Assembly (NCBI GenBank): GCA_002477505.1
Contig: DLQB01000081.1
Span: 1-5,889, forward strand
Length of the DNA: 5,889 nucleotides
Source of the DNA: Flavobacteriales bacterium UBA7443
Lineage (GTDB): Bacteria > Bacteroidota > Bacteroidia > Flavobacteriales_D > Sanyastnellaceae
Direction: 5' to 3'
The stretch's first letter is position 1, and the number at the start of each line of letters is the position of its first letter. Made by a program: the position numbers and the translations under genes. Positions 1 to 5,889 of the stretch are shown piece by piece. Under the pieces are notes generated by a model. It was not told where the DNA came from. It searched no databases and worked only from the letters and a program-made list of their open reading frames with translations.

Positions 1-47
1 TCAGATTTCGGCTCTGATGGTTGGAGGTTCGAACCCTCCCGGGGTCA
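1..47 (+). tRNA. tRNA-Arg (anticodon TCG), 3' part only
   Basis: The window opens inside a tRNA. Positions 1-5 (TCAGA) pair with 13-17 (TCTGA) as the anticodon stem around a 7-base loop TTTCGGC, so the anticodon is TCG at 8-10, which reads the Arg codon CGA. A 5-base variable loop (18-22) follows. The T stem GGAGG (23-27) pairs with CCTCC (35-39) around the canonical TTCGAAC loop. The 3' acceptor strand CGGGGTC is at 40-46 and the discriminator A at 47. The next bases are CAA, so CCA is not encoded and must be added after transcription. The D arm and 5' acceptor strand lie before the window, so the identity rests on the anticodon alone. Confidence 0.88.
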
Positions 48-52
48 CAAAG

Positions 53-90
53 AAGCCTCTCCGCACAATGCAGAGAGGCTTTGTTTTTTT
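53..90 (+). terminator. Rho-independent terminator of the tRNA-Arg transcript
   Basis: AAGCCTCTC (53-61) pairs with GAGAGGCTT (73-81). The stem continues past one C/A mismatch with GCA/TGC (63-65 with 69-71) and closes on a 3-base loop. A T-rich tract follows at once (82-90, eight T and one G). It begins 6 bases after the tRNA, so it ends that transcript. On the minus strand the same hairpin is followed only by CTTTGTG, so it could work weakly as the end of the convergent gene too, but this is less certain. Confidence 0.88.
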
Positions 91-111
91 CTGGAAGTCA
101 TCGCCCGCGAT

Positions 112-213
112 CTAATCGCAATCCGGATCATGTGCCGCCAGCAAGAGCAACAAGCCCAATGCGTCAATGGTCGAATTGCCATTGATGTCACTGGGGCAAA
201 AATCCGGAAGCGC
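112..213 (-). pseudogene. In-frame continuation of the FISUMP/LamG gene past its TGA: second dockerin-like repeat
   Basis: Directly after the TGA at 216-214 the same reading frame stays open for 33 codons and ends at TAG (114-112). It encodes a segment beginning ALPDFCPSDINGNSTIDALG and ending HDPDCD. From the Asp of SDINGN to the final CD it aligns without gaps over 25 residues with the end of the upstream protein (DVNGDGSVGVSD to SMCD). Both copies have a CPxD(I/V)NG entry, a Leu-rich helix and a Cys-Asp end. In this copy the calcium-loop positions are degraded: position 5 is Asn instead of Asp, and position 12 is Gly instead of Asp. Possible readings are a nonsense mutation that removed the last repeat, a natural shortening with a decaying remnant, stop-codon readthrough, or a sequencing error. 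It has no start codon of its own and is unlikely to be a separate gene. Confidence 0.7.
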
Positions 214-2124
214 TCAATCGCACATGGATCCAAAATCTCCCAATACAATCATTAGGTCACTCACGCCGACGGATCCGTCGCCGTTGACATCGGTCGGGCA
301 AGTAATCAATCCAACTGACGCACATTCGCACTCCTGCGTCGCGGAATTCCACATTGTTCCCGAGCCACAGATGAAGGCACCACCCTCGCAATCTTCACCT
401 ACTGCCGCATAGACACACGAGTCGTCGGATACATTTGCCGCCGAATTGTAATTGCATGCCGATGCATCGGTACAACCAAGAACAGGAACGACCGGACAAT
501 TGAGACTCACATCCAGCGCCGCCGTGCACGAGGTGCCATCCGATAATATTGCCGTGGCTTCGACGGTTTGGTTTTCCGTCACGATCATTGTCATTTCCAG
601 CCCTGTGGCTCCGTTGCTCCATGCTGCGGCCAACTCCATTGGTTCTGGGAAATTGAGGGAAAATGTGACCGTATCTCCCGCGCACAAACTGTCCACCGGC
701 TGATCTGCAACAATCGTCAAGTCTTCGCAATCCCATCCGGTATCGACGACAAATGTGCCTGAGTCAGCTGTGCAACGGATGTAGGCGCCCCGCGACTTCA
801 AGTGCCAGAAACTCTGAAAGGGATAGTACAACGAATGCCCCAAGATCCAGCGCTCGCCGCTTTGATTGAGGGGTGAGTGATCACTCCAAAAGGTGGTCAC
901 ACTTCCCCAGCTTCCATCCGTCCCCGTATGTCCGCGCTCTCCGTATCCCTTGCCTGAAAATCCAGAATCATCGGTTCCTTCTCCAAGCAATTCAACATCC
1001 CATGTATCCGCTGTCCTGAATGCTTGATTGGCGGATCCAAAAGCTTCAACCGCTGCTTCAAACTGCTCCGGCGCAGGAACCGACCAACCGGTAGGACATA
1101 ACCCACGGGCATCGGATACCGCGTTGAAATTGTACATGTACCCTGTTTCCTCAAGAAGTTCCAATGAATCGTTGAACAAGCACCGTCGGCCTTGTGAATA
1201 AGACGGCCAAGAAGGCCCCTCCGCGACGTAGGGAATGGAATCACCATTGACATAAGTCGCCGTCGCCAAGTTCTCCTTGAACCAACACGTACCCGCAATG
1301 TCCACCAAGGAATAATCCACGCCGTTGTATGAATACGAATTCATGCCGGTGCACGCATTGTTGAGCGGTTCAGTATACTGTTCTTCATACAATTCCTCCA
1401 CTTCTTCGGTGGACAACGCTTCCGACCAAACCGCGATATCATCCAAGGCACCTTGGTAACCTAGCAAAGTGTCAGCCCATTCGTAGCTTCCAGCAAACTG
1501 CCATAGATAATTGGTCGTAGGGCTGCCCGGCTCTCCATCCCATGGCGTTTCAGCCTGGAGATCGCCGTCCACATACAGTCGTCCCCCGATACTATCAACA
1601 GCGAATACCACGTGATGCCAAGCTTGAGAAGCAGGCTCAGTATCAACCCAATCAAACACGGGCAAACCATACTCACCGATGACGCGACGTGATATGCTGC
1701 GCAAATACCAAGGAACGACTCGGTCGTGCCCATCAGCCGTGCGGCGATGACCCACTTGAATGCCATTCCATGTCGCTGGCGAATATTTCTTGAAAAGCGG
1801 AGTGAGATTGGGATTGGTACTGCTTGAATCCGCTGCAAACCAAAGACTAACCGTAAACGGCAACGATTGGGCGTTCCCGGACCCTGGCACTTGAATAAAA
1901 TCGGCCGCAGCTCCAAAATGTAGGGCGCTGTTCGGATTCCCAAACCGATCTTCTACCGGAATAGGCTCGCCCATGGCGATGCCGTGCAAGTCGTCACCGA
2001 CTGCGTTGTTCAATGAGCCATTTGTGAAAGGATACGAAGCCATCAATGACTCGGCGCTAGGAGTTTGTGCCAATCCCGCGAACGACAGAACGAACAAACC
2101 CAATAAAATAGAATGCTTTTTCAT
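214..2124 (-). CDS. Secreted LamG + FISUMP-domain protein with Cys-rich motif and dockerin-like C-terminus
   Basis: Secreted or surface protein of 636 residues; its exact role is unknown and it is probably a carbohydrate- or surface-binding protein. The start is the ATG at 2124, because it gives a classic signal peptide (MKKHSILLGL to about A19-Q20). An upstream in-frame start at 2304 would put 60 residues with no signal-peptide character in front. Domains: LamG/concanavalin-like fold at about 29-246, in normal order (TVSLWF at 91-96, WHHVVF at 169-174, RLYVDG at 182-187, ALDDIAVWSEALS at 226-238). FISUMP domain (Fibrobacter succinogenes major paralogous type) at about 262-453, with CWFKENL, GLCPTGWSVP, TTFWSDHS and YIRCTAD. 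Ig-like segment at about 466-543. GCTDASACNYN...DDSCVY motif at 550-572, common in flavobacterial surface proteins. One EF-hand/dockerin-like loop at 609-636 (DVNGDGSVGVSD). No type A or B type IX sorting domain is visible. No Shine-Dalgarno sequence precedes the ATG, which is usual in Bacteroidota. The frame continues past the stop into a second repeat. Confidence 0.88.
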   Translation of the reverse strand: MKKHSILLGLFVLSFAGLAQTPSAESLMASYPFTNGSLNNAVGDDLHGIAMGEPIPVEDRFGNPNSALHFGAAADFIQVPGSGNAQSLPFTVSLWFAADSSSTNPNLTPLFKKYSPATWNGIQVGHRRTADGHDRVVPWYLRSISRRVIGEYGLPVFDWVDTEPASQAWHHVVFAVDSIGGRLYVDGDLQAETPWDGEPGSPTTNYLWQFAGSYEWADTLLGYQGALDDIAVWSEALSTEEVEELYEEQYTEPLNNACTGMNSYSYNGVDYSLVDIAGTCWFKENLATATYVNGDSIPYVAEGPSWPSYSQGRRCLFNDSLELLEETGYMYNFNAVSDARGLCPTGWSVPAPEQFEAAVEAFGSANQAFRTADTWDVELLGEGTDDSGFSGKGYGERGHTGTDGSWGSVTTFWSDHSPLNQSGERWILGHSLYYPFQSFWHLKSRGAYIRCTADSGTFVVDTGWDCEDLTIVADQPVDSLCAGDTVTFSLNFPEPMELAAAWSNGATGLEMTMIVTENQTVEATAILSDGTSCTAALDVSLNCPVVPVLGCTDASACNYNSAANVSDDSCVYAAVGEDCEGGAFICGSGTMWNSATQECECASVGLITCPTDVNGDGSVGVSDLMIVLGDFGSMCD

Positions 2125-2301
2125 GGTCTTACAATTTGATTTTGAATCGAAGAAAAGGTGTCCTTTGCTTGATTTCATTAAAAATCCTGTGAAGAAATGT
2201 GGCCAACGAAATCCTGCTATTCGCCATCTATGGCGTTTTGACGTTGGTAACAAAAAAAATGCACCGGCAAAAGGACTGAACTTTTCGAACGATTCGTCAC
2301 G

Positions 2302-2321
2302 CACGAAAATCCACGAAAATC
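2302..2321. repeat. Perfect 10-bp tandem repeat CACGAAAATC x2
   Basis: CACGAAAATC at 2302-2311 is repeated exactly at 2312-2321. The period is about one helical turn, so both copies present the same DNA face. It lies just before the inverted repeat at 2327-2352, in the middle of the divergent spacer. A regulator-binding role is inference. Confidence 0.75.
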
Positions 2322-2326
2322 ATAGC

Positions 2327-2352
2327 TCCCCTAGCGCCTTCACAATAGGGGA
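2327..2352. repeat. Inverted repeat TCCCCTA-N12-TAGGGGA
   Basis: TCCCCTA (2327-2333) and TAGGGGA (2346-2352) are perfect 7-bp inverted copies separated by 12 bases, about 19 bp centre to centre, which fits a dimeric protein on one DNA face. No T tract follows on either strand, so it is not a typical terminator. It is a candidate operator. Confidence 0.6.
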
Positions 2353-2405
2353 CTGGCTGAAATTAACTCCGCGTTATCACGTTTATATCGTACTGTAATT
2401 TCACC

Positions 2406-2476
2406 TGTCACACCTTGTCACATAATTTAAAACGACTGTTTTTAATGAATGTCACATATTTATTGAAAATTGTCAC
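2406..2476 (+). promoter_or_regulatory. Cluster of four TGTCAC boxes upstream of the membrane-regulator gene
   Basis: TGTCAC occurs at 2406-2411, 2416-2421, 2450-2455 and 2471-2476, all in the same orientation. Start-to-start spacings are 10, 34 and 21 bp. The last box ends two bases before the ATG at 2479, so a protein bound there could block transcription or translation start. A related GTCACGCA lies at 2296-2303, nearer the divergent gene. These are direct-repeat candidate operators; the binding protein is unknown. Confidence 0.45.
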
Positions 2477-2478
2477 GC

Positions 2479-5424
2479 ATGCTCTCTAAAGCGCTAAACA
2501 TTCTTTTTCTGTCGCTGACTTTCGCTCCAGGGATCTTACTTGGACAGAATCCAAATGAAGCACCAAGTTGGTTGGAAACTGATCAATGGCTCAAAGGAGA
2601 GATGGAGCTGAAAAGCGACTACGACACTCGAAACATTGCCGGCGGAACCGTTGGCGATTTTGATGGAGATGGCCACGAAGACTTCCTAGTATCATTTACT
2701 TCAAACTTAGAAGTATGCTGGAATTCTTCCGCAGGAATTGGCTCAATGCAACCGCTGCTCAGCGCAGAAGACAGTGAATGGGGGGAAATAGAGTGGGACG
2801 CATTCTCCCGAACCCTTTGGGTGGAGCGATTGTACCCAAATCAGATTGAGACTTACACCTTTGCCAATCGCAAATTACAGCCGTCAAATGTCTTCGATCG
2901 CAATGCCGCTTCCATTCGAATGGTGCCTGGCATTGGTACAACGGTGTTGGATCGAGCCTCCAATTCACTTCGAATATTGGATCACAATGGCGGTGATAAT
3001 GAGCTCATTCCCAAGGCTTCCATCATTGCGGATGGCTTGTATTTTTCGACCGGTGAGGACGAGAGACTGATTTTGCAAAACGCGGAAACAGGGACAATGG
3101 GCGTATCTGTTTTTGAAAACCAGCAATGGCAGCCGGTCACGTGGTGGGAAAACACGAGGCGCACGACCCAATGGGAATTTCTCCGCATCGATGACGGACA
3201 TATGCTGGTCATCGGAGGCACAGATAAATCAATATGGTGCCGACAGTTTTTTGCTTCCAAACGGCCACCCATTGCTTGGGAGGTTGAATGGAACACGCGT
3301 GACTTGGAATTTTGGATTTCAATGAATGAACAAACAAATGAGCTTGAATTCATCGGTTGGAATGCCGTTGGATCGGGTATGCATTGCACTTCTTGGGAGT
3401 TGGAAACTGGCAAACCAAGGAGCATTGGTGTTCTCAATGAAGCGGAGGACATGACCCTACTGCTTCGACCCGATTTGGATGGAGATGGCACGCTAGACAT
3501 TCTCTATCCATTGCCCAACCTTTCCGAATGGTATTATTACATTCCGTGGGGACAAAAATCACGGCGGTTATTTCACGGAGGAGCAAACGATGCCCGACGG
3601 CCAAATCTCATTCCCGTCTCAACCGCATGGAAACCGATCATCGGCGATCTTTCAAACACGGAGGAAATCTGGACTCACGATGGAGCACTGTTGATCAAGC
3701 GCGACTCCACATGGATCAAAACAAAGCCTATTAGCTCCGTTCCTGCGCCCCCAATAAGCGCCCCTTCTGACCTTTCAGAGGAAGAAAGTTGTTTGCTCCT
3801 GCAAGTGCCCTACCTCGAAACCGGCAGCGGCAGGGGCGCGGCCGTTGCAGAACTCGTCCCCAATCAATGGTATCATCTCGTTTTTCAGCGTGATAAATAC
3901 CTGAATACGGAAGTCTGGTTAGACGGTGTGTGCTTGTTCAAAGGCAAGAGCGCCGATTTGCGATACAAACATAACAGCATCATGTTTGGCACCGCCTATA
4001 ACCGGGACTATCACAGCTTTGGCGCTGCGTCAATCGACGAATTTTCGGTCTATGGCAGTTTGCTGAGTGAGGAAAAAATCAAATCCCTCGGCAAAGGCAA
4101 AACCGAAAAAAAACCGCTATACCTCACCGATCATTGGGATTTTGAAACCGCCAATTTCCTCGGGCGTTATTCGAATGTAGGCGCTCAAATCATTGACAAT
4201 CCATCGCTCGCACCCGGCATTACTGGCAATGCCGTGTCCTTTGACGGCATAGACGATGGATTGCGTGTCTATACCTCGATTCCAAAAGACAAAATGGCCA
4301 TCAGCTGCTTCTTCAAACTGGATGAATCGACAGCCTTGCAGCTCAATGACGACGAGCCGCATAGTCTCTTTACCCTTTACGGCCTCTACAATATGAGCTT
4401 CACAATTTACCGGGGGCTAAAAAGCGATTTGCTTGCTTCCGCCGGTGAAGGTCCAGCTTCGTCGCCGCAACGCTTCGAGACAACTGAAGTGACATTCCCA
4501 CCCGCTTCGCACCTAGTCGAACTCGGAAACAAACTGATCATCATCGATGCCTCTGGAACCCTATACCAAGAGGGTGCATTGGGCTGGGTACCGATCAAAG
4601 AAACGGGCAGTGCACCTTCGAGTATTTTTGGTGCGCCCTGGTCATCAGGCGATGCCCTTCAGCTTTGTGATCAAAAAGGATTGATTCACGAATGGACAGC
4701 CATCAACGGTTGGAACACCATCGGAACCATCTCCATGGATGCGATTTCTCAACTTATCCCTTCCAAAGGCGGCGCATTCGTCCAGGATGACCGGGAATGG
4801 AACTGGATTGATCCTTCCAATGCGACAGCGCTGGCACCGGTCGACTCAGTGGGTACCGTGCGGTCTATTTATTGGTCACCTGCGGGCGATAAGGTGCAAT
4901 TTGGCGCGGACAACCTTCTGGAGTGGCATCCCGAGAAGCGCAAAATCCCGATGAAAGTCGTATCTGATTTTTACAATCCCCCATCACCATGGAAGCGCCG
5001 GGTTGCGCTCTCACTCCTGGTATTATCCATCGTGACGGCGATAATCCATCTGACATTGGGTCAACGCATCCGTAGAAAATGGAACCAACACCAAATCAAA
5101 AAAGACACCGAGCGGCTTCTGCTCACCCTTCCTGAAGGATTGAAGCAATCCTTGATCCAATTGACCCAACAACCCAATGGGCAATTTGACACCAATGACT
5201 TGGACACCGTCCTCAATGCGCATCCACACGATACCGACGAGACGCGCCGAGCACGCAGGTCACGTTTCATTCGGGAGTGCAACAACTGGAGTGATCAACA
5301 AATGGCGTTCCAGGCCATCGAGCGAACGCGAGATCAATACGACCGCCGGCGGCATATCTACGCGTTGCATCCGCAAATACTCCAATTGATATCACCCGAC
5401 AGAACGGCCGATGACAACCGTTGA
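2479..5424 (+). CDS. Membrane-spanning putative sensor-regulator: FG-GAP/LamG exterior, one TM helix, winged-helix-like cytoplasmic tail
   Basis: Predicted 981-residue inner-membrane protein of no family I can name. ATG at 2479 is preferred over the in-frame TTG at 2470, which adds only three residues. A signal peptide (1-22, LLLG before Q23) sends the N-terminal part outside. FG-GAP/VCBS-like calcium loops lie at 60-68 (DFDGDGHED) and 332-340 (DLDGDGTLD), within Trp-rich propeller-like sequence. A LamG-like domain spans about 438-640 with its halves reversed: the C-terminal half first (WYHLVF 464-469, WLDG 480-483, SIDEFSVYGSLLSEE from 518), then the N-terminal half (HWDFE 552-556, GNAVSFDGIDDG 583-594, MAISCFFKL 606-614). 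More propeller-like strands follow to about 830. The TM helix is about 842-860, followed by RIRRK (863-867), so the tail is cytoplasmic. The tail (885-965) has helix-turn-helix-like spacing, a basic helix ETRRARRSRFIRECNN (921-936) and a MarR-like wing IERTRDQYDRRRHIYAL (947-963). I infer a one-component transmembrane transcription regulator; the DNA-binding role is unproven. No Shine-Dalgarno sequence is seen. Confidence 0.8.
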   Translation: MLSKALNILFLSLTFAPGILLGQNPNEAPSWLETDQWLKGEMELKSDYDTRNIAGGTVGDFDGDGHEDFLVSFTSNLEVCWNSSAGIGSMQPLLSAEDSEWGEIEWDAFSRTLWVERLYPNQIETYTFANRKLQPSNVFDRNAASIRMVPGIGTTVLDRASNSLRILDHNGGDNELIPKASIIADGLYFSTGEDERLILQNAETGTMGVSVFENQQWQPVTWWENTRRTTQWEFLRIDDGHMLVIGGTDKSIWCRQFFASKRPPIAWEVEWNTRDLEFWISMNEQTNELEFIGWNAVGSGMHCTSWELETGKPRSIGVLNEAEDMTLLLRPDLDGDGTLDILYPLPNLSEWYYYIPWGQKSRRLFHGGANDARRPNLIPVSTAWKPIIGDLSNTEEIWTHDGALLIKRDSTWIKTKPISSVPAPPISAPSDLSEEESCLLLQVPYLETGSGRGAAVAELVPNQWYHLVFQRDKYLNTEVWLDGVCLFKGKSADLRYKHNSIMFGTAYNRDYHSFGAASIDEFSVYGSLLSEEKIKSLGKGKTEKKPLYLTDHWDFETANFLGRYSNVGAQIIDNPSLAPGITGNAVSFDGIDDGLRVYTSIPKDKMAISCFFKLDESTALQLNDDEPHSLFTLYGLYNMSFTIYRGLKSDLLASAGEGPASSPQRFETTEVTFPPASHLVELGNKLIIIDASGTLYQEGALGWVPIKETGSAPSSIFGAPWSSGDALQLCDQKGLIHEWTAINGWNTIGTISMDAISQLIPSKGGAFVQDDREWNWIDPSNATALAPVDSVGTVRSIYWSPAGDKVQFGADNLLEWHPEKRKIPMKVVSDFYNPPSPWKRRVALSLLVLSIVTAIIHLTLGQRIRRKWNQHQIKKDTERLLLTLPEGLKQSLIQLTQQPNGQFDTNDLDTVLNAHPHDTDETRRARRSRFIRECNNWSDQQMAFQAIERTRDQYDRRRHIYALHPQILQLISPDRTADDNR

Positions 5425-5429
5425 CTTAG

Positions 5430-5463
5430 CTGCGGTCTCTTGGTTCAATCCCGCGACCTGCAG
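5430..5463. repeat. Imperfect inverted repeat just after the membrane-regulator stop codon
   Basis: CTGCGGTC (5430-5437) can pair with GACC (5455-5458) and GCAG (5460-5463), with one bulged T at 5459 and a 17-base loop. It starts 5 bases after the TGA. No T tract follows, so it is not a standard rho-independent terminator, though it could protect or pause the 3' end of the transcript. No other terminator was seen for this gene. Confidence 0.4.
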
Positions 5464-5557
5464 TCGATTGAGAAAGCCATGCGGTCAAGACCGTGCACGA
5501 CGGAATGAACCCCGGCGATCCCACGAGAGCGCTTGACTCCATGCTCTTTCATCTCGC

Positions 5558-5577
5558 AAATGGGAACTCTTTTCCCA
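5558..5577 (-). terminator. Weak candidate terminator of the porin gene
   Basis: TGGGAA (5561-5566) pairs with TTCCCA (5572-5577) around a 5-base loop. Read on the minus strand, the hairpin comes 21 bases after the porin stop codon and is followed by only TTT (5560-5558) and then GCG. The short stem and short T run make this a weak call. Confidence 0.35.
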
Positions 5578-5598
5578 AAAAGAAGCTCGGTTGTGCCC

Positions 5599-5889
5599 TC
5601 AAAAGGCCATCTCCACCTGGAAACGGAAGAGCATATCAAATTCCTGGTCAAAACTAAATTCAGCGTTCTCGTCGATGAAACTCAGATCGGTTTGCACCTT
5701 CAAAGCATGCCCCACCACGTACTTGGACAATCCAAAGGTGTACATGCGCTGCGCGTCGCGATCAGAGGCCAGACCCGCTTCTTCTGGAGTGATGGAGGTG
5801 TAGCGGAAAGCCGGCTCCACGTTATTTTCGAACAAATAGCCGAATTGAACATTGATCCCTTCACCAGTGTAGTAATTGCTCAAAAAAGC
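5599..5889 (-). CDS. Probable phosphate-selective porin O/P family outer-membrane protein, C-terminal 96 residues (partial)
   Basis: Only the 3' end is in the window; the frame is open through the window edge (first visible codons GCT TTT TTG), so the start lies beyond 5889. The TTG at 5883 is an internal Leu, not a start. The sequence shows alternating amphipathic strands: INVQFGYLF, VEPAFRYTSITPEE, MYTFGLSKYVVGHALKVQTD, DMLFRFQVEMAF. A 'YLF.NN.EPAFRY' strand followed by 'YT.GL.KY..GH.LKVQ' and a barrel strand ending in Phe is the pattern of Bacteroidota porin O/P-type proteins. Such proteins form outer-membrane channels for anions such as phosphate, but the specificity of this one cannot be judged from the end alone. 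The terminal Phe is the usual outer-membrane barrel assembly signal. It is convergent with the membrane-regulator gene, 174 bp away. Another outer-membrane barrel family remains possible. Confidence 0.78.
   Translation of the reverse strand, partial: AFLSNYYTGEGINVQFGYLFENNVEPAFRYTSITPEEAGLASDRDAQRMYTFGLSKYVVGHALKVQTDLSFIDENAEFSFDQEFDMLFRFQVEMAF

Larger units (their letters stand above)
2125..2478. promoter_or_regulatory. Divergent intergenic region between the two large genes
   Basis: This 354-bp AT-rich stretch has no convincing gene and must hold the promoters of both divergent genes. I found no good match to the Bacteroidota -7 box (TAnnTTTG) on either strand, so no promoter is assigned. 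It contains a 10-bp tandem repeat, a 7-bp inverted repeat and TGTCAC boxes, listed separately. The 8-mer GTCACGCA occurs at both ends (2296-2303 and 2472-2479). Confidence 0.6.

Noticed and set aside
1..47. tRNA-Arg 3' end as an integration site for a mobile element
   Set aside because: No second copy of the tRNA 3' end, no integrase and no mobile genes are visible in the window.
2125..2304. N-terminal extension of the minus-strand FISUMP gene to an ATG at 2304
   Set aside because: It adds 60 residues in front of a perfect signal peptide, has no signal or domain character of its own, and would use up half of the divergent control region.
2415..2446. Sigma-70-like promoter TTGTCA ... TTTAAT on the plus strand
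   Set aside because: The two boxes are 20 bp apart, too far for an E. coli-type promoter, and the Bacteroidota -7 box (TAnnTTTG) is absent; the AT-rich context makes a chance match likely.
2470..2478. TTG start three codons upstream of the ATG of the membrane-regulator gene
   Set aside because: The ATG at 2479 gives an equally good signal peptide, TTG starts are less common, and the extra residues overlap a TGTCAC box. It cannot be excluded.
2982..3500. 172-codon minus-strand open frame inside the membrane-regulator gene
   Set aside because: It is antisense to well-supported coding sequence and its translation shows no domain, signal peptide or compositional sense.
5438..5460. GGTTCAATCC resembling a tRNA T loop, suggesting a tRNA remnant or attachment site
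   Set aside because: The flanking bases do not form a 5-bp T stem, no acceptor or anticodon arm is present, and it is unlike the tRNA-Arg at the window start.
5599..5883. Small stand-alone gene starting at TTG 5883
   Set aside because: The frame stays open to the window edge and the sequence reads as the last strands of a porin barrel, so it is the end of a longer gene.

Overview
The window looks like a chromosomal piece of a Bacteroidota bacterium, most likely from the Flavobacteriales (a Cryomorphaceae/Schleiferiaceae-like lineage). The support is protein content: a FISUMP-type secreted protein with a Cys-rich 'GCTDxxACNYN' motif and a dockerin-like Asp-rich C-terminus, and the end of a probable phosphate-selective porin O/P. 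The genes also lack visible Shine-Dalgarno sequences, and the tRNA does not encode its CCA end. The lineage call rests on recognising motifs, not on a search.

Layout. Positions 1-47 are the 3' part of a tRNA-Arg (anticodon TCG), followed by a rho-independent terminator (53-90). Convergent to it is a minus-strand gene (214-2124) for a secreted 636-residue protein: signal peptide, LamG lectin-like domain, FISUMP domain, Ig-like segment, Cys-rich motif and one dockerin-like calcium-loop repeat. Directly after its TGA stop, in the same frame, lie 33 more codons that encode a second repeat of the same length and end at TAG (112-114). The gene therefore looks interrupted by one stop codon, or recently shortened.

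A 354-bp divergent intergenic region (2125-2478) separates this gene from a plus-strand gene (2479-5424). It holds a 10-bp tandem repeat, a 7-bp inverted repeat and four TGTCAC boxes, the last touching the start codon of the plus-strand gene.

The plus-strand gene encodes a 981-residue single-pass membrane protein: signal peptide, large extracytoplasmic part (FG-GAP/VCBS-like and propeller-like segments around a LamG-like domain), one transmembrane helix at about 842-860, and a basic cytoplasmic tail of about 120 residues. The tail reads like a winged helix with a MarR-style wing. I infer a membrane-embedded one-component sensor/regulator. The two halves of its LamG domain appear in swapped order, as in a circular permutation.

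After a 174-bp spacer without a gene, the minus-strand 3' end of an outer-membrane porin (5599-5889) runs off the window.

How they may work together (inference): the membrane protein could sense an extracellular glycan or surface state and act on the shared intergenic region, controlling itself and the divergent lectin-like surface protein. The porin is convergent and need not be connected.
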